Assembly: GCF_000242595.2 (NCBI RefSeq)
Contig: NC_017098.1
Location: forward strand, 2,962,501-3,026,500
DNA from: Spirochaeta africana DSM 8902
GTDB taxonomy: Bacteria > Spirochaetota > Spirochaetia > DSM-27196 > DSM-8902
Reading direction: 5' to 3'
DNA: 64,000 bases
Within the stretch, counting starts at the first letter, position 1. Each line of letters opens with the position of its first letter. The notes under the pieces were generated by a model that was given only the letters and a program-made list of their open reading frames with translations, did no database searches and had not been told where the DNA came from. Below, one piece after another: positions 9,295 to 18,294 of this stretch. Position numbers and translations under genes: made by a program.

Positions 9295-11433
9295 CTAGCG
9301 GGCTATCAGCACCACCATGCTTTTGGCGCGAACCGGATACACCCCGTCGGCATCAATCGGGGGTTCGCTGCCGGGTTCCGGAAAACATTCAGACTCCGGG
9401 AGCGCGGTATCGATAGCCCGATACCAGTGTTTCCCCTCGATAGCCGGCGCAACCTGGAACGCCACCGCGCGTCGCGATGCATTGGCCATCACAAAGAAAT
9501 CGTTGTCATCGCGATCTGCATGAATCTCGGCATGCGAGCCATCCAGTCTGAACGCCAGACAGTCATTGACCGTCTCCCAGTTCAGCGGCTCTCCCGATGG
9601 CTCAAACCAGGAAATATCCGGCAGTCCATTGAACGCCCCATCGGTGCCGGTATAGAACTCGGGCCGCAAAAACGATGGATGTCGCTTGCGAAAGGCGATC
9701 AGCCCCTGTACGAACCGGTGCAGCTCGCCATACTCCTTGCACAGGCGGTAATCAGTCCAGGAAAGCTCGTTATCCTGACAGTAGGCATTATTATTGCCAT
9801 GCTGCGTCCGCCCGATCTCATCCCCGGCAAGCAGCATCGGGGTGCCGATCGACAGCAGCAGGGTTGCCATATAGTTTTTCTGCTGCTGCAGCCGCACCTG
9901 CCGGATGCGTTCATTGTCAGACGGTCCCTCAGTACCGTAGTTAAAGCTGATATTATGGTTATGCCCGTCGCGGTTGTCCTCGCCGTTGGCGGTATTATGC
10001 TTGGCGTTGTAGCTGACCAGGTCGCGCAGGGTGAAACCGTCATGGCTGGTGATGAAGTTTATACTGTGAAACGGTTTGCGACCGTCACGCAGATACAGGT
10101 CAGAACTGCCGGTCATGCGGGTAGCCAGCTGTCGTGCCATCCCGTAATCCCCGCGCCAGAATTTGCGCACATCATCGCGATAGCGATCGTTCCACTCGGC
10201 CCAGCGACCGCCGGGAAACCAGCCGACCTGATAGGCACCAGCCGCATCCCATGCCTCGGCAATGATCTTGGTATGTCGCAGCACCGGATCCTCGGCTATC
10301 CGCTCCAGAATCGGGGGGTTCTCCATAAGATTCCCCCGCTGATCCCGCCCGAGAATCGACCCGAGATCGAACCGGAAGCCGTCGACATGCATCTCGGTCA
10401 CCCAGTAATGCAGGCTGTCCTGAATCAGGCTGCGCACGACCGGGTGATTGCAGTTCAGGGTGTTGCCGCAGCCGGAGTAGTTCTTGTAGTAGCGGCGGTT
10501 GTCATCCAGCATGTAGTAGACCGAGTTGTCAAGCCCGCGAAAGTTGATGGTTGGCCCCATCTCGTTGCCCTCGCCGGTATGGTTGTAGACCACATCCAGG
10601 ATTACCTCGATGCCGGCCTTGTGCAGCTCGCGCACCATCTCCTTGAACTCGTATACCGCCGCACCTGGTGAGGGATCGCTGGCATAGGACGCCTTGGGGG
10701 CGAAGAACCCCAGGGTACTGTAGCCCCAGTAGTTGGTAAGACGCTCTCCTGTCTCGGGGTTTACGCGATCGTATTCGTTGGTATCGAACTCCTGGACCGG
10801 CAGCAGTTCCAGACTGGTAATCCCCAGCTCCTTCAGGTGAGGAATCATCTCGATAATCCCGCGATAGGTCCCCGGATGCTTGACCTGGCTGCTCGGGTGA
10901 GCACTGAGCCCGCGCACGTGCGCCTCGTAGATCACACTGAATCGCAGGGGATAGTTCAGCGGCCGGTCACCCTGCCACTCGAACTCGTCATCGTCGATAA
11001 CTACACACTTGGGGAAGTTTGCGGCATCCCGCCCCGGCCCCCTGACAAGATCCTTCTCTGCCCGGGAATAATCGTAGCCGCGGGCATTCTGCAGATCATA
11101 CTCGGCAGGATAGGCCAGCTCCTTGGCATAGGGATCGAGCAGCGGAATATCGGGGTTAAACCGGTGCCCGTGTTTCGGGTCATACGGCCCCTCTACCCGG
11201 TACAGATACAGCTGCCCCGGTTTGGCCTCGTGTACCAGCACGTGCCAGACATCCCCGGTTTTGTGATGGTCATCGAGCTTGATCTCTGCCGCTGGCTGCG
11301 CATCCTCGGCAGACGCGAACAGCTGCAGATACACCGCCGTAGCATGGCGACTGAAAATCGAGAACTGTACCCCGTGGGGGGTGTAGGTGGCGCCAAACGG
11401 CAGGCATTTTCCGGGACTGTAGGTTAACTTCAC
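9295..11433 (-). CDS. glgX: Glycogen debranching enzyme / isoamylase (GH13)
   Basis: A 712-residue cytoplasmic alpha-amylase-fold enzyme that hydrolyses alpha-1,6 branches of glycogen or limit dextrin. It starts with a CBM48-type N-domain (residues about 5-110). The GH13 conserved regions follow: DVVYNHTGEG, GFRFDLGS (nucleophile Asp near 350), IIAEAWD (acid Glu near 390) and FITSHDGFT (near 461). Length and order match GlgX/TreX. The start is GTG at 11433: TTGCCT-17-TATAAC lies exactly 6 bases upstream. The ATG at 11451 would lie inside that promoter and adds only six residues. The gene converges on the MutS-like gene. Confidence 0.92.
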   Translation of the reverse strand: MKLTYSPGKCLPFGATYTPHGVQFSIFSRHATAVYLQLFASAEDAQPAAEIKLDDHHKTGDVWHVLVHEAKPGQLYLYRVEGPYDPKHGHRFNPDIPLLDPYAKELAYPAEYDLQNARGYDYSRAEKDLVRGPGRDAANFPKCVVIDDDEFEWQGDRPLNYPLRFSVIYEAHVRGLSAHPSSQVKHPGTYRGIIEMIPHLKELGITSLELLPVQEFDTNEYDRVNPETGERLTNYWGYSTLGFFAPKASYASDPSPGAAVYEFKEMVRELHKAGIEVILDVVYNHTGEGNEMGPTINFRGLDNSVYYMLDDNRRYYKNYSGCGNTLNCNHPVVRSLIQDSLHYWVTEMHVDGFRFDLGSILGRDQRGNLMENPPILERIAEDPVLRHTKIIAEAWDAAGAYQVGWFPGGRWAEWNDRYRDDVRKFWRGDYGMARQLATRMTGSSDLYLRDGRKPFHSINFITSHDGFTLRDLVSYNAKHNTANGEDNRDGHNHNISFNYGTEGPSDNERIRQVRLQQQKNYMATLLLSIGTPMLLAGDEIGRTQHGNNNAYCQDNELSWTDYRLCKEYGELHRFVQGLIAFRKRHPSFLRPEFYTGTDGAFNGLPDISWFEPSGEPLNWETVNDCLAFRLDGSHAEIHADRDDNDFFVMANASRRAVAFQVAPAIEGKHWYRAIDTALPESECFPEPGSEPPIDADGVYPVRAKSMVVLIAR

Positions 11434-11439
11434 TCCACT

Positions 11440-11468
11440 GTTATAAACCATACCGGTACAGCAGGCAA
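11440..11468 (-). promoter_or_regulatory. Leaderless promoter of glgX
   Basis: TTGCCT (11463-11468), 17 bases, TATAAC (11440-11445), 6 bases, GTG at 11433. The spacing decides the glgX start. Confidence 0.7.
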
Positions 11469-11471
11469 TAT

Positions 11472-12230
11472 TTATCCGGCGGAAATAATAAAACGGTTCA
11501 ATTCACGCGAGGTTTCTGCCATGTGCGAGGCATGCAGCCAGTGCCCGGCCCCGGGAATCTCAACCAGGTTGATTGAAGGAAAGAACCGCTGCAGCTCGGC
11601 AGCATGCTGCGCCGGCACTACATACTCGGATTTCCCGCCATAGAGGCACAGCGACGCGCCGCTGTAGACAGCAGAGGAAATATCCCAGTCGCGCAGCGCA
11701 TCGTACTGTTCGGCCAGTGTGTCTACCGGGATACGCCACACCTCTTGCGGGTCGTAATTTTTCATCAGAAACCCGCGCACCATCTGGTCAGGCACATCCT
11801 GCGCCAGCATTGTATCGGCCTGGGAACGACTCTGCGGCTGTGCCTGCTGCACCCTGAGCAAGGCATCCAGGATATGGCTGTGTCGATCGGGGTAGCGAAC
11901 CGGCGCAATATCCAGCACAGCTGTGGCGGATACCAGCTCGGGGGACTGCAGCGCCAGGGCCATGGCAACCTTGCCGCCCAGCGAATGCCCTACCACCACC
12001 GCCGGGCACTCAAGCTTTTGCAGAAGCTCTGCGGCAAGCATGTCCGCCATCCGGCTGATTCGCATGTCCTGAATCCAGCTGCTGCGGCCGTGACCTGGCA
12101 GGTCCGCCAGCACCGCACGAAAACCATCGGGCAGGCCACGTGCCAGCCCGGTCAGGTTTTCTCCGGAACCGAACAGACCGTGAAGAAAAACCACCGGGGT
12201 GCCGCTACCAAGTTCACGGGTGTGTATCAT
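11472..12230 (-). CDS. Alpha/beta-fold hydrolase (esterase YbfF-like)
   Basis: A 252-residue soluble hydrolase. It has the oxyanion-hole segment FLHGLFGSGEN near residue 16, the nucleophile elbow GHSLGG near residue 82, a late aspartate region and the catalytic histidine in GAGHWLH near the C-terminus. Size and motif order fit YbfF-type esterases, but the substrate is unknown. I prefer the ATG at 12230, with TATGTT 6 bases upstream, over 12266. The promoter's -35 box is weak. The gene ends 38 bases before the glgX start and could be read through into it. Confidence 0.87.
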   Translation of the reverse strand: MIHTRELGSGTPVVFLHGLFGSGENLTGLARGLPDGFRAVLADLPGHGRSSWIQDMRISRMADMLAAELLQKLECPAVVVGHSLGGKVAMALALQSPELVSATAVLDIAPVRYPDRHSHILDALLRVQQAQPQSRSQADTMLAQDVPDQMVRGFLMKNYDPQEVWRIPVDTLAEQYDALRDWDISSAVYSGASLCLYGGKSEYVVPAQHAAELQRFFPSINLVEIPGAGHWLHASHMAETSRELNRFIISAG

Positions 12231-12360
12231 GGGCGTAACATAGCAACTTTGCCTACAAACGACCACAAAATACTATTTTTATCCGCTTTCTGGCCATACG
12301 CCTTTCTCTGATCGGCTTTTGTACACCTCGAGCACCGGCTTATCTGTCGAAAATCTGGTG

Positions 12361-12738
12361 ATGGATAACTACCTGCACCGACTGGATATCCTGCTTGCCA
12401 AACGCGGCTGGAACCGGAAACAGCTGGCGATGGAAAGCGGCATTAATGTAGGAACCGTTCAAGCCTACTGGTCGAAAAACCGCCCTCCCAAGGCAGAGGA
12501 CCTGATTCGCATATCACGTACCCTGGGCACCACCGCCGAATACATCATGACCGGGGACAACCCGCCGGCCGACACATTTCTGTCCCCGGAGGTAACAGAG
12601 ATCGCCCAGAGCCTGGAGAAGCTCAGTCGCGAAGAGCTGATCGAGGTACGCGCCATTCTCCGTGCCTATTCGCTCACCTATTTTCGCCGTGCAATCGATC
12701 GCCCGCTGCGGGCTGCCGAGAATCCCGACCACGGCTGA
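12361..12738 (+). CDS. Small helix-turn-helix (XRE-type) regulator
   Basis: A 125-residue protein. Residues about 4-62 form an XRE/Cro-type HTH: LLAKRGWNRKQLAMESGIN, then VQAYWSKNRPPKAEDLIRISRTLG, ending in TAEYIMTG as in many phage-repressor-like regulators. The C-terminal part is a short helix-rich segment (LEKLSREELIEVRAILRAY). The target is unknown. A TTGTAC-16-TATCTG promoter (12319-12346) would give a very short leader. An in-frame TTG at 12319 is less likely as the start, since it lies in that promoter. Confidence 0.8.
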   Translation: MDNYLHRLDILLAKRGWNRKQLAMESGINVGTVQAYWSKNRPPKAEDLIRISRTLGTTAEYIMTGDNPPADTFLSPEVTEIAQSLEKLSREELIEVRAILRAYSLTYFRRAIDRPLRAAENPDHG

Positions 12739-12805
12739 AAGCTCCGTGCTGCGCAGGAAACCTCTCGTAATATTCATTATACTGTAAGCAGCGAGAGGTA
12801 AAAAA

Positions 12806-14344
12806 ATGGAGAACGAAGGCAAGCAGTTTTTTATTGATTGTCAGTCCGGAACCCCGGATCGGATCTCACAGCAGCTGAAGGCCGGAGCGCCGGTCGACAT
12901 CACCGGCCGTAATTCCTGGACCCCGCTGATGTATGCCGCTCGCGGGAATCCGGACCCGCGGGTTATCCGCCTGCTGCTTCAAGCTGGCGCCGCGCTTGGT
13001 ACCCGCGCGCGCAACGGCACCACCGCGCTCATGCTGGCTGCAGCGTCCAATACAGAACCCGGGATAATTCAGGAACTGATCGCCGCCGGAGCCGACCGCA
13101 GCCAGACCGATTACGACGGCTGGAATGCCCTGATGCATGCCGCATTCGAAAACCCCAATCCTGACTGCCTGTCAAGCCTCCTGCAGGGCCTGAGCAAGCG
13201 GGAGCGGCATGATGCCCTGAACCAGGCATTTGAGCGCGGCTGGACGCCGCTTATGAATGCCGCCGGCAGCAACCCGTCGCCCCAGGCAGTACGCCGGCTG
13301 CTGGAACTGGGGGCAGACCCCCTTGAGCGCGATGTACAGGGCTGGACCGCACGCATGCATGCGGCCTATGAAAGCAGCTCGCCGGAAATCCTGCAGCTGC
13401 TGCTGGACAACGATGAACCCCTGAATCGCGGCGATGATCATGGCCGCACCGCACTCATGCTGGCTGCTGGCAATAACCCCAACCGGGAGATCACCGCCTT
13501 GCTGCTGGCCGCCGGGGCCTCTCCATCCGCAACCGACCAGGAAGGCTGGAGCGCCCTGCATCACGCAGCAGCACGCAATACCAATCCGCAGGTGCTTGCC
13601 TTGCTGCTGGAAAGCGGCATCTCGCCACGGCTGCTGTCGGCAACCGGGGTCACCGCACTGATGGCCGCCGCTGCGCACAACCCGTCTCCGGCGGCCGCCG
13701 AGCTGCTGCTGGGCACCGGCATTGATATCAACGCACAGGATAGCGACGGTCGCACCGCGCTGCACTACGCTGTCAGCAGCTCACCCAGCATCGAGGTAAT
13801 TTCCACACTGCTGGCGCATGGGGCCGATCCGGGCATCCCCGACCGGCGCAAGCGGACGCCGCTGTTTGCTGCTGCCGCCCGCTCCGGTCTGCGCGGCGGG
13901 GTACAGCTGCTGATCGATGCCGGCGGCCCGATCGAGGCAGCCGACCATGAAGGCTTGACCCCCCTCATGGCAGCGGCGATGTATCAATCACAGATGCACT
14001 CGGTGGCCGCCTTGCTGAACGCCGGCGCCGACCCCAACCGCCGTGACCATCAGGGGCGGACCGCCCTGATTCATGCCGTCCAGTGGGCAGGACGCGAAGA
14101 GGTGATAGCCACCCTCGTAAGCGGATCCGCCGAGATAAACTGCCAGGACAGTGAGGGCAAAACACCGCTGATCCATGCCGCCGAGAATCTGCAGATCGAC
14201 TCCGAAGCGGTCATCAACCTGCTGCTGTTATCCGGTGCCGACCGCAGCATTACCGACAACAGCGGCAAACGCGCTATCAGCTATGCCAGACGCAACAGTT
14301 TTCTGATCGGCAGCATGGCCTATCAGCTGCTGCAAAGCGCATGA
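12806..14344 (+). CDS. Ankyrin-repeat protein (13 repeats)
   Basis: A 512-residue protein made almost wholly of about 13 ankyrin repeats of 33-36 residues, each with a core like TPLMxAAxxNPxPxxxxxLLxxGA. Bacterial ankyrin arrays are protein-binding scaffolds; no enzymatic domain and no signal peptide are seen, so it is probably cytoplasmic. Many repeats keep an Asn-Pro turn (NPDP, NPNP, NPSP), suggesting expansion by duplication within the gene. A GAGAGG ribosome site lies 7 bases before the ATG, with a TATACT box further upstream. Its 3' end overlaps the convergent thiQ gene by 22 bases. Confidence 0.93.
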   Translation: MENEGKQFFIDCQSGTPDRISQQLKAGAPVDITGRNSWTPLMYAARGNPDPRVIRLLLQAGAALGTRARNGTTALMLAAASNTEPGIIQELIAAGADRSQTDYDGWNALMHAAFENPNPDCLSSLLQGLSKRERHDALNQAFERGWTPLMNAAGSNPSPQAVRRLLELGADPLERDVQGWTARMHAAYESSSPEILQLLLDNDEPLNRGDDHGRTALMLAAGNNPNREITALLLAAGASPSATDQEGWSALHHAAARNTNPQVLALLLESGISPRLLSATGVTALMAAAAHNPSPAAAELLLGTGIDINAQDSDGRTALHYAVSSSPSIEVISTLLAHGADPGIPDRRKRTPLFAAAARSGLRGGVQLLIDAGGPIEAADHEGLTPLMAAAMYQSQMHSVAALLNAGADPNRRDHQGRTALIHAVQWAGREEVIATLVSGSAEINCQDSEGKTPLIHAAENLQIDSEAVINLLLLSGADRSITDNSGKRAISYARRNSFLIGSMAYQLLQSA

Positions 14345-15336
14345 CCCTGCTCTGCCAGCAGGTGGCTGCGGCGAATCCCCAGCCAGACTGACTGGCCAAC
14401 AGAAAACCGCTGCTCACTGACCGCCCCAAGCTCGCCGATTTCTGTCTCGAGGTCGTACTCATAGAACATGCCGCGATAATGCACACCGCGCACAACCCCC
14501 GGCAGATGGCAGGAGGCATCCTCTGCCTCGGCCATACCGATATGTTCCGGACGCACCAGGAGGGTGCCGGCAGCCGGGGGCGTTGCTGGTCCGCTTGCCG
14601 AACCAGTCACCGGGATCGCCCCTTCCGGAACCAGATTCGCCCGCCCCAGAAACCGCGCCGCGTAGGCGGTCCGCGGTCGCAGATACAGGTCCCGCGGGGC
14701 GCCGGTTTCGACAATCCTGCCCTCAGCGAGAAGTACAATCCGATCAGAAATCGACAGTGCCTCGCTGCGGCTGTGGGTTACGAATATCATGGGAATGCGG
14801 AGCTCACGCTGGATCCGGATCACATACCGCCGCAGCTCCTCGCGACGCTCGGTATCCACCGCCGAGAACGGCTCGTCAAGCAGCAAGGCCCGGGGTTCGG
14901 GCGCCAGTGCACGTGCCAGGGCTATTCGCTGCTGTTCGCCGCCCGAGAGGGTCTGAACCTCGCGCGGGCCGAACCCCTGCAGACCTACCAGCTCCAGCAG
15001 CTCCGCAGCCCGCCGGGCGCGCCCGGCCCGCGGCAGTCCCTGTGCCCGCAGTCCGTAGGCCACATTCTGCTCTACGTTCAGATGAGGGAACAGGGTATAG
15101 TCCTGGAACACCAGCCCGAGCCTCCGGCGCTGCGGGCTCAATCCGGATATATCCTGTCCATCCACCAGAACCCGCCCTGTATCCAGTGGCTCGAAACCGG
15201 CAATGATTCGCAGGGTGGTGCTCTTGCCGCTGCCGCTCGAGCCCAGCAGGCTTACAATCTCGTCCCTGCCGACCGAAAAATCGACCTCCAGGCTGAAGTC
15301 ATCATACCTGCGCTGCACCTGTTCGATCTGTATCAC
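14323..15336 (-). CDS. thiQ: Thiamine ABC transporter, ATP-binding protein
   Basis: A 337-residue ATPase. Walker A is GSSGSGKST near residues 32-40, the signature is LSGGEQQR, and Walker B runs into the D-loop as LLLDEPFSAVD. The C-terminal extension of about 100 residues (TOBE-like) resembles FbpC/PotA-type ATPases, longer than the E. coli ThiQ. It should power uptake of thiamine or thiamine phosphates with ThiP. The ATG overlaps the thiP stop (15333-15336). The thiamine assignment rests on the upstream TPP riboswitch; the protein alone would also fit iron or spermidine transport. Confidence 0.88.
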   Translation of the reverse strand: MIQIEQVQRRYDDFSLEVDFSVGRDEIVSLLGSSGSGKSTTLRIIAGFEPLDTGRVLVDGQDISGLSPQRRRLGLVFQDYTLFPHLNVEQNVAYGLRAQGLPRAGRARRAAELLELVGLQGFGPREVQTLSGGEQQRIALARALAPEPRALLLDEPFSAVDTERREELRRYVIRIQRELRIPMIFVTHSRSEALSISDRIVLLAEGRIVETGAPRDLYLRPRTAYAARFLGRANLVPEGAIPVTGSASGPATPPAAGTLLVRPEHIGMAEAEDASCHLPGVVRGVHYRGMFYEYDLETEIGELGAVSEQRFSVGQSVWLGIRRSHLLAEQGHALCSS

Positions 15337-16973
15337 AACCCCTCCTGCTCCCGGGCGTAGGATGTAGCATCTATTATCCAGAATGCGGTCAGCACAATCG
15401 CAATATACAGCACACCCAGCGCCAATGCCGCATCAAAACTCTGAAAACCGATCAGCCGGTACAGGGCAACCGGGAAAGTCACCACCTGTCCGCGACCGAT
15501 GGTCAGCACACCGGTAAAATCCGCCAATCCGAGTGCGAAAGCAAGTACATAAGCATTCAGTATCCCGCGGTGCAGCACCGGTATATCCAGGGTGCGCAAC
15601 CGGAACCACACCCCGCCGCCAACACTCTGCGCCGCCTCGGTGTATGCCACCGGAAAGTCATCCAGAGCTGTTCGCAGCACCCGAAACACCATCGGAAAGG
15701 CCATTATGGCCTGGGTAATCGCGATAATCACCACCGGCGGCAGCACTTCGATCCATAACATCCGCATACCCAGGCTGAGGGTAACACTGGAAATCGCCAA
15801 CGGCAGCATCATCAGGGTGTCCAGATACGGCAGCCGTCGCCCGCGCAGGGCCCGGGCCGCCAGATAGGCCGCCGCTGTACACAGCAGTGCCGACAAGGCC
15901 GCTAGCCCGAGGCTCGTGCCGATCAGCTGCACCAGGGTAGTGCGCATGACCTCGTACAGATCGCGATCCCCGATTCGCCCTCCGCCAAGCAATGCGCGAA
16001 AGGCAGCAACGCTCCAGCGGCCGCCGGGGCGAAAGGCCCGCACCACCAGGGTGATCAGCGGTGAAAAAAATACCAGGCCGATCAACAGCCAGTAGCCCAT
16101 CGTCAGCACCCGGCCAATGCGGCCGACCGTGCTCCATGGACGAACATGGAAGCGCCCACCGCGACGGCGAGCCCGGTGCCCAACCGTCCGCTGCAGCAGA
16201 AACACCACACTCGCGGCAATCCCGATCTGCAGCAGCGCCAGTATCCCGGCACCCCCGGGGTTCAGATTCTGAAACATCTCCTGGTAGATACGAACCTCGA
16301 GCGTGGTCCAGCGCACACCGCCGAAAATCAGCACAACCCCGAAACTGACAAAGCAGTACAGGAATATCACCGTGAGGGCCGAAACGATCGAGGGTAGCAG
16401 CAGGCGCAGATCAAGCCGCAGCAGACGCAGCCACACCGGCTCACCGAGCGAGCGGGAGACGTCACACAGCCGGGAATCCACCGCCAGCCATCCGGCCGAG
16501 ATCATGCGCAAGGCAACCGAGATATTGAACAGTACATGAGCAAGAATAATCCCGAACGGGGAATACACCAGCGACAGGTCGGTCTGGAACAACCGGCTGA
16601 GGAATCCGGCTCTGCCATACATACTAATGATGGCCAGCACCACAATCAGGCTTGGCAGCACAAACGGCAGCAGGGTAAGACTCTGCACCAGCCGCTTGCC
16701 CGGAAAACGCAGATGCGCCAGCAGATAGGCCCCCGGCAGGGCCAGCACCACACTGATGACCGCCGACAACCCGGCCTGCAGCAGCGAGAACCGCACACTG
16801 CCGCGAATTGCCGGCCGCTGCAGCAGCTGCAGTACCGGCTGGAGGGCGGACCACCCCTCGGCGGCCAGCCCCGGCAGCAGGTCGCCAAAACCCGCCCCCA
16901 GCACTGCTGCTACCGGCGGCACCAGCAGCAGCAGAAAAAACGCGCCCGCCAGATGGGGCGCGCCGCGATGCAT
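15333..16973 (-). CDS. thiP: Thiamine ABC transporter, permease (two fused halves)
   Basis: A 546-residue inner-membrane protein with two homologous permease halves, as in ThiP and FbpB. About twelve hydrophobic segments are visible, with an EAA-type loop in each half (SRSLGEPVWLRLLRLDLR near 190-210, and TEAAQSVGGGVWFRLRTLD in the second half). The start ATG at 16973 overlaps the thiB stop as TGATG. An in-frame ATG at 17006 lies inside thiB and is less likely. It forms the thiamine channel with the ThiQ ATPase and receives substrate from ThiB. Confidence 0.9.
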   Translation of the reverse strand: MHRGAPHLAGAFFLLLLVPPVAAVLGAGFGDLLPGLAAEGWSALQPVLQLLQRPAIRGSVRFSLLQAGLSAVISVVLALPGAYLLAHLRFPGKRLVQSLTLLPFVLPSLIVVLAIISMYGRAGFLSRLFQTDLSLVYSPFGIILAHVLFNISVALRMISAGWLAVDSRLCDVSRSLGEPVWLRLLRLDLRLLLPSIVSALTVIFLYCFVSFGVVLIFGGVRWTTLEVRIYQEMFQNLNPGGAGILALLQIGIAASVVFLLQRTVGHRARRRGGRFHVRPWSTVGRIGRVLTMGYWLLIGLVFFSPLITLVVRAFRPGGRWSVAAFRALLGGGRIGDRDLYEVMRTTLVQLIGTSLGLAALSALLCTAAAYLAARALRGRRLPYLDTLMMLPLAISSVTLSLGMRMLWIEVLPPVVIIAITQAIMAFPMVFRVLRTALDDFPVAYTEAAQSVGGGVWFRLRTLDIPVLHRGILNAYVLAFALGLADFTGVLTIGRGQVVTFPVALYRLIGFQSFDAALALGVLYIAIVLTAFWIIDATSYAREQEGL

Positions 16974-18019
16974 CAGCGTAGAACGTCTTCCCACGCCATC
17001 AACCATGTAGAGAAGTTATCACCTACCAGCTGAGGATCCAGGCTGACCGCATTCTCTACCGACGCACCGGCGGTAAAGGCCTCGGGCAGCTCGACCCCGG
17101 GGTGAATCGGGTACATAATCTGATTCAACGGAATCAGCTCCTGGAACTCCTGACTGACCAGAAAATCCATGACCCGTTCGGCATTCAGTCGATTGCGGGC
17201 ATTGTGCACAATCCCGGCCACCTCTACCTGCAGATAGGCTGCATCATCGAACAGCACCGCCTGATACCGGTCGGTCTCCTCGAAATGACGATGAAAGGCA
17301 GGGCTGGTTTCATAGCTCACCACCAGTGGTGCCTCGCCCTGGGTGTACAAGCCATAGCCATCGGACCAGCCGCTGGTAACCGTCAGTATGTTCGGCTGCA
17401 GCTGCTGCCAGAAATCCAGCCAGTCATCCTCGCCAAATACCGCAATGGTGTACAGCAGAAAGTTTCGCCCAGGTGAACTGGTGCCTGGATTGAGCATAAT
17501 AAAGGAGTTGCGAAAATCTTCGCTGAGCAGATCCTCCCAGCTCTCCGGTACACGCTCCAGGTTCTCCATATCGGCGTTCAGGGTAATGTAGCCGAAGTCA
17601 AACGGTACCGCGTAATACTCGGGATCTACCAGCAGCTCATCGCGAACCAGCTGCAGATCTGCCGGTTCATACGGCTCCAGCATATTCTCCGCCCGCAAAC
17701 GCGGCAGATAACTCTCATCCAGGCCAATCACTACATCCGCCTGTGGATTGCTGCGCTCCAGATAGAGCTGGGTAAACACCGCCCCGGTGTCTCCAATCCG
17801 CTGCAGATCAACCTCGACCCCGTACTCGCGCTCCATGTGCTCCACAATCGCGCGACGCAGGGTACCCGGCAGGGAATCGTATCCATAGATAACCACCTGA
17901 TCGGTTTCTCCGCGACGAGCCTCGATATCTGCAGCAGCCTCCTCGGCTGTCCGGTCGCACGCAGCGAGCAGCCCGGCTGTCAGCACGGCTGCCAAAAGTA
18001 TTCGTACCAGCACTTTCAT
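16973..18019 (-). CDS. thiB: Thiamine ABC transporter, substrate-binding lipoprotein
   Basis: A 348-residue lipoprotein with signal peptide and lipobox LLAAC (Cys near residue 21). It is followed by a type 2 periplasmic-binding fold: VVIYGYDSL, ADVVIGLDESYLPRL, and later the SGWSDGYGLYTQGEAPLVVSY region typical of ThiB/TbpA. It should capture thiamine or its phosphates outside the inner membrane. The start at 18019 has AGGAGG 6 bases upstream. An upstream in-frame ATG at 18097 sits directly at the riboswitch 3' end and would spoil the signal peptide. First gene of the thiBPQ operon. Confidence 0.9.
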   Translation of the reverse strand: MKVLVRILLAAVLTAGLLAACDRTAEEAAADIEARRGETDQVVIYGYDSLPGTLRRAIVEHMEREYGVEVDLQRIGDTGAVFTQLYLERSNPQADVVIGLDESYLPRLRAENMLEPYEPADLQLVRDELLVDPEYYAVPFDFGYITLNADMENLERVPESWEDLLSEDFRNSFIMLNPGTSSPGRNFLLYTIAVFGEDDWLDFWQQLQPNILTVTSGWSDGYGLYTQGEAPLVVSYETSPAFHRHFEETDRYQAVLFDDAAYLQVEVAGIVHNARNRLNAERVMDFLVSQEFQELIPLNQIMYPIHPGVELPEAFTAGASVENAVSLDPQLVGDNFSTWLMAWEDVLR

Positions 18020-18097
18020 ACTGTTCCTCCTGGAAGTGTGTCCGGGTGACGTATCGGGGAGAATATCAAGCTGAGCAGGAATTGTCTGACTGGCCAT

Positions 18098-18194
18098 ATT
18101 TCCTCCGCCGGCATTACCCGGATCAGGTTCAAGGGTATGATCTCAGCCGCGCTCGCCGGCTCCACCAGGCGGGACGCAGCACCCCTAACACGGA
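18098..18194 (-). promoter_or_regulatory. TPP (THI-box) riboswitch
   Basis: The minus strand carries the full THI-element core: GGGGTGC (5' P1/P2 side), GGCTGAGAT, ACCCTTGAACCTGATC and GGGTAATGCCGGCG, ending in GGAGG. Binding of thiamine pyrophosphate normally shuts off the downstream genes. The thiB ribosome site is about 70 bases beyond the aptamer, so an expression platform lies between 18098 and 18030. I see no T-run terminator there, so translational or Rho-dependent control is more likely. Confidence 0.95.
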
Positions 18195-18294
18195 CAAGGT
18201 ACGCAAGTTGCACCGGGAGGTCAAGCCGTAGGGAGGCGTGGATCACGCGGGAGGGCATGGAACGGAAGAGCGTAAAAGGTCGGCTGCCACCAGG

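Noticed and set aside
9262-10671. 469-codon open frame opposite glgX
   Set aside because: Antisense shadow; glgX carries all GH13 motifs in the other strand.
14323-18097. Iron(III) or spermidine transporter instead of thiamine
   Set aside because: The protein families overlap, but the complete TPP riboswitch directly upstream makes thiamine far more likely.
18030-18097. Start of thiB at 18097
   Set aside because: That ATG follows the riboswitch directly and would place 26 extra hydrophilic residues before the signal peptide. The 18019 ATG has a perfect AGGAGG.
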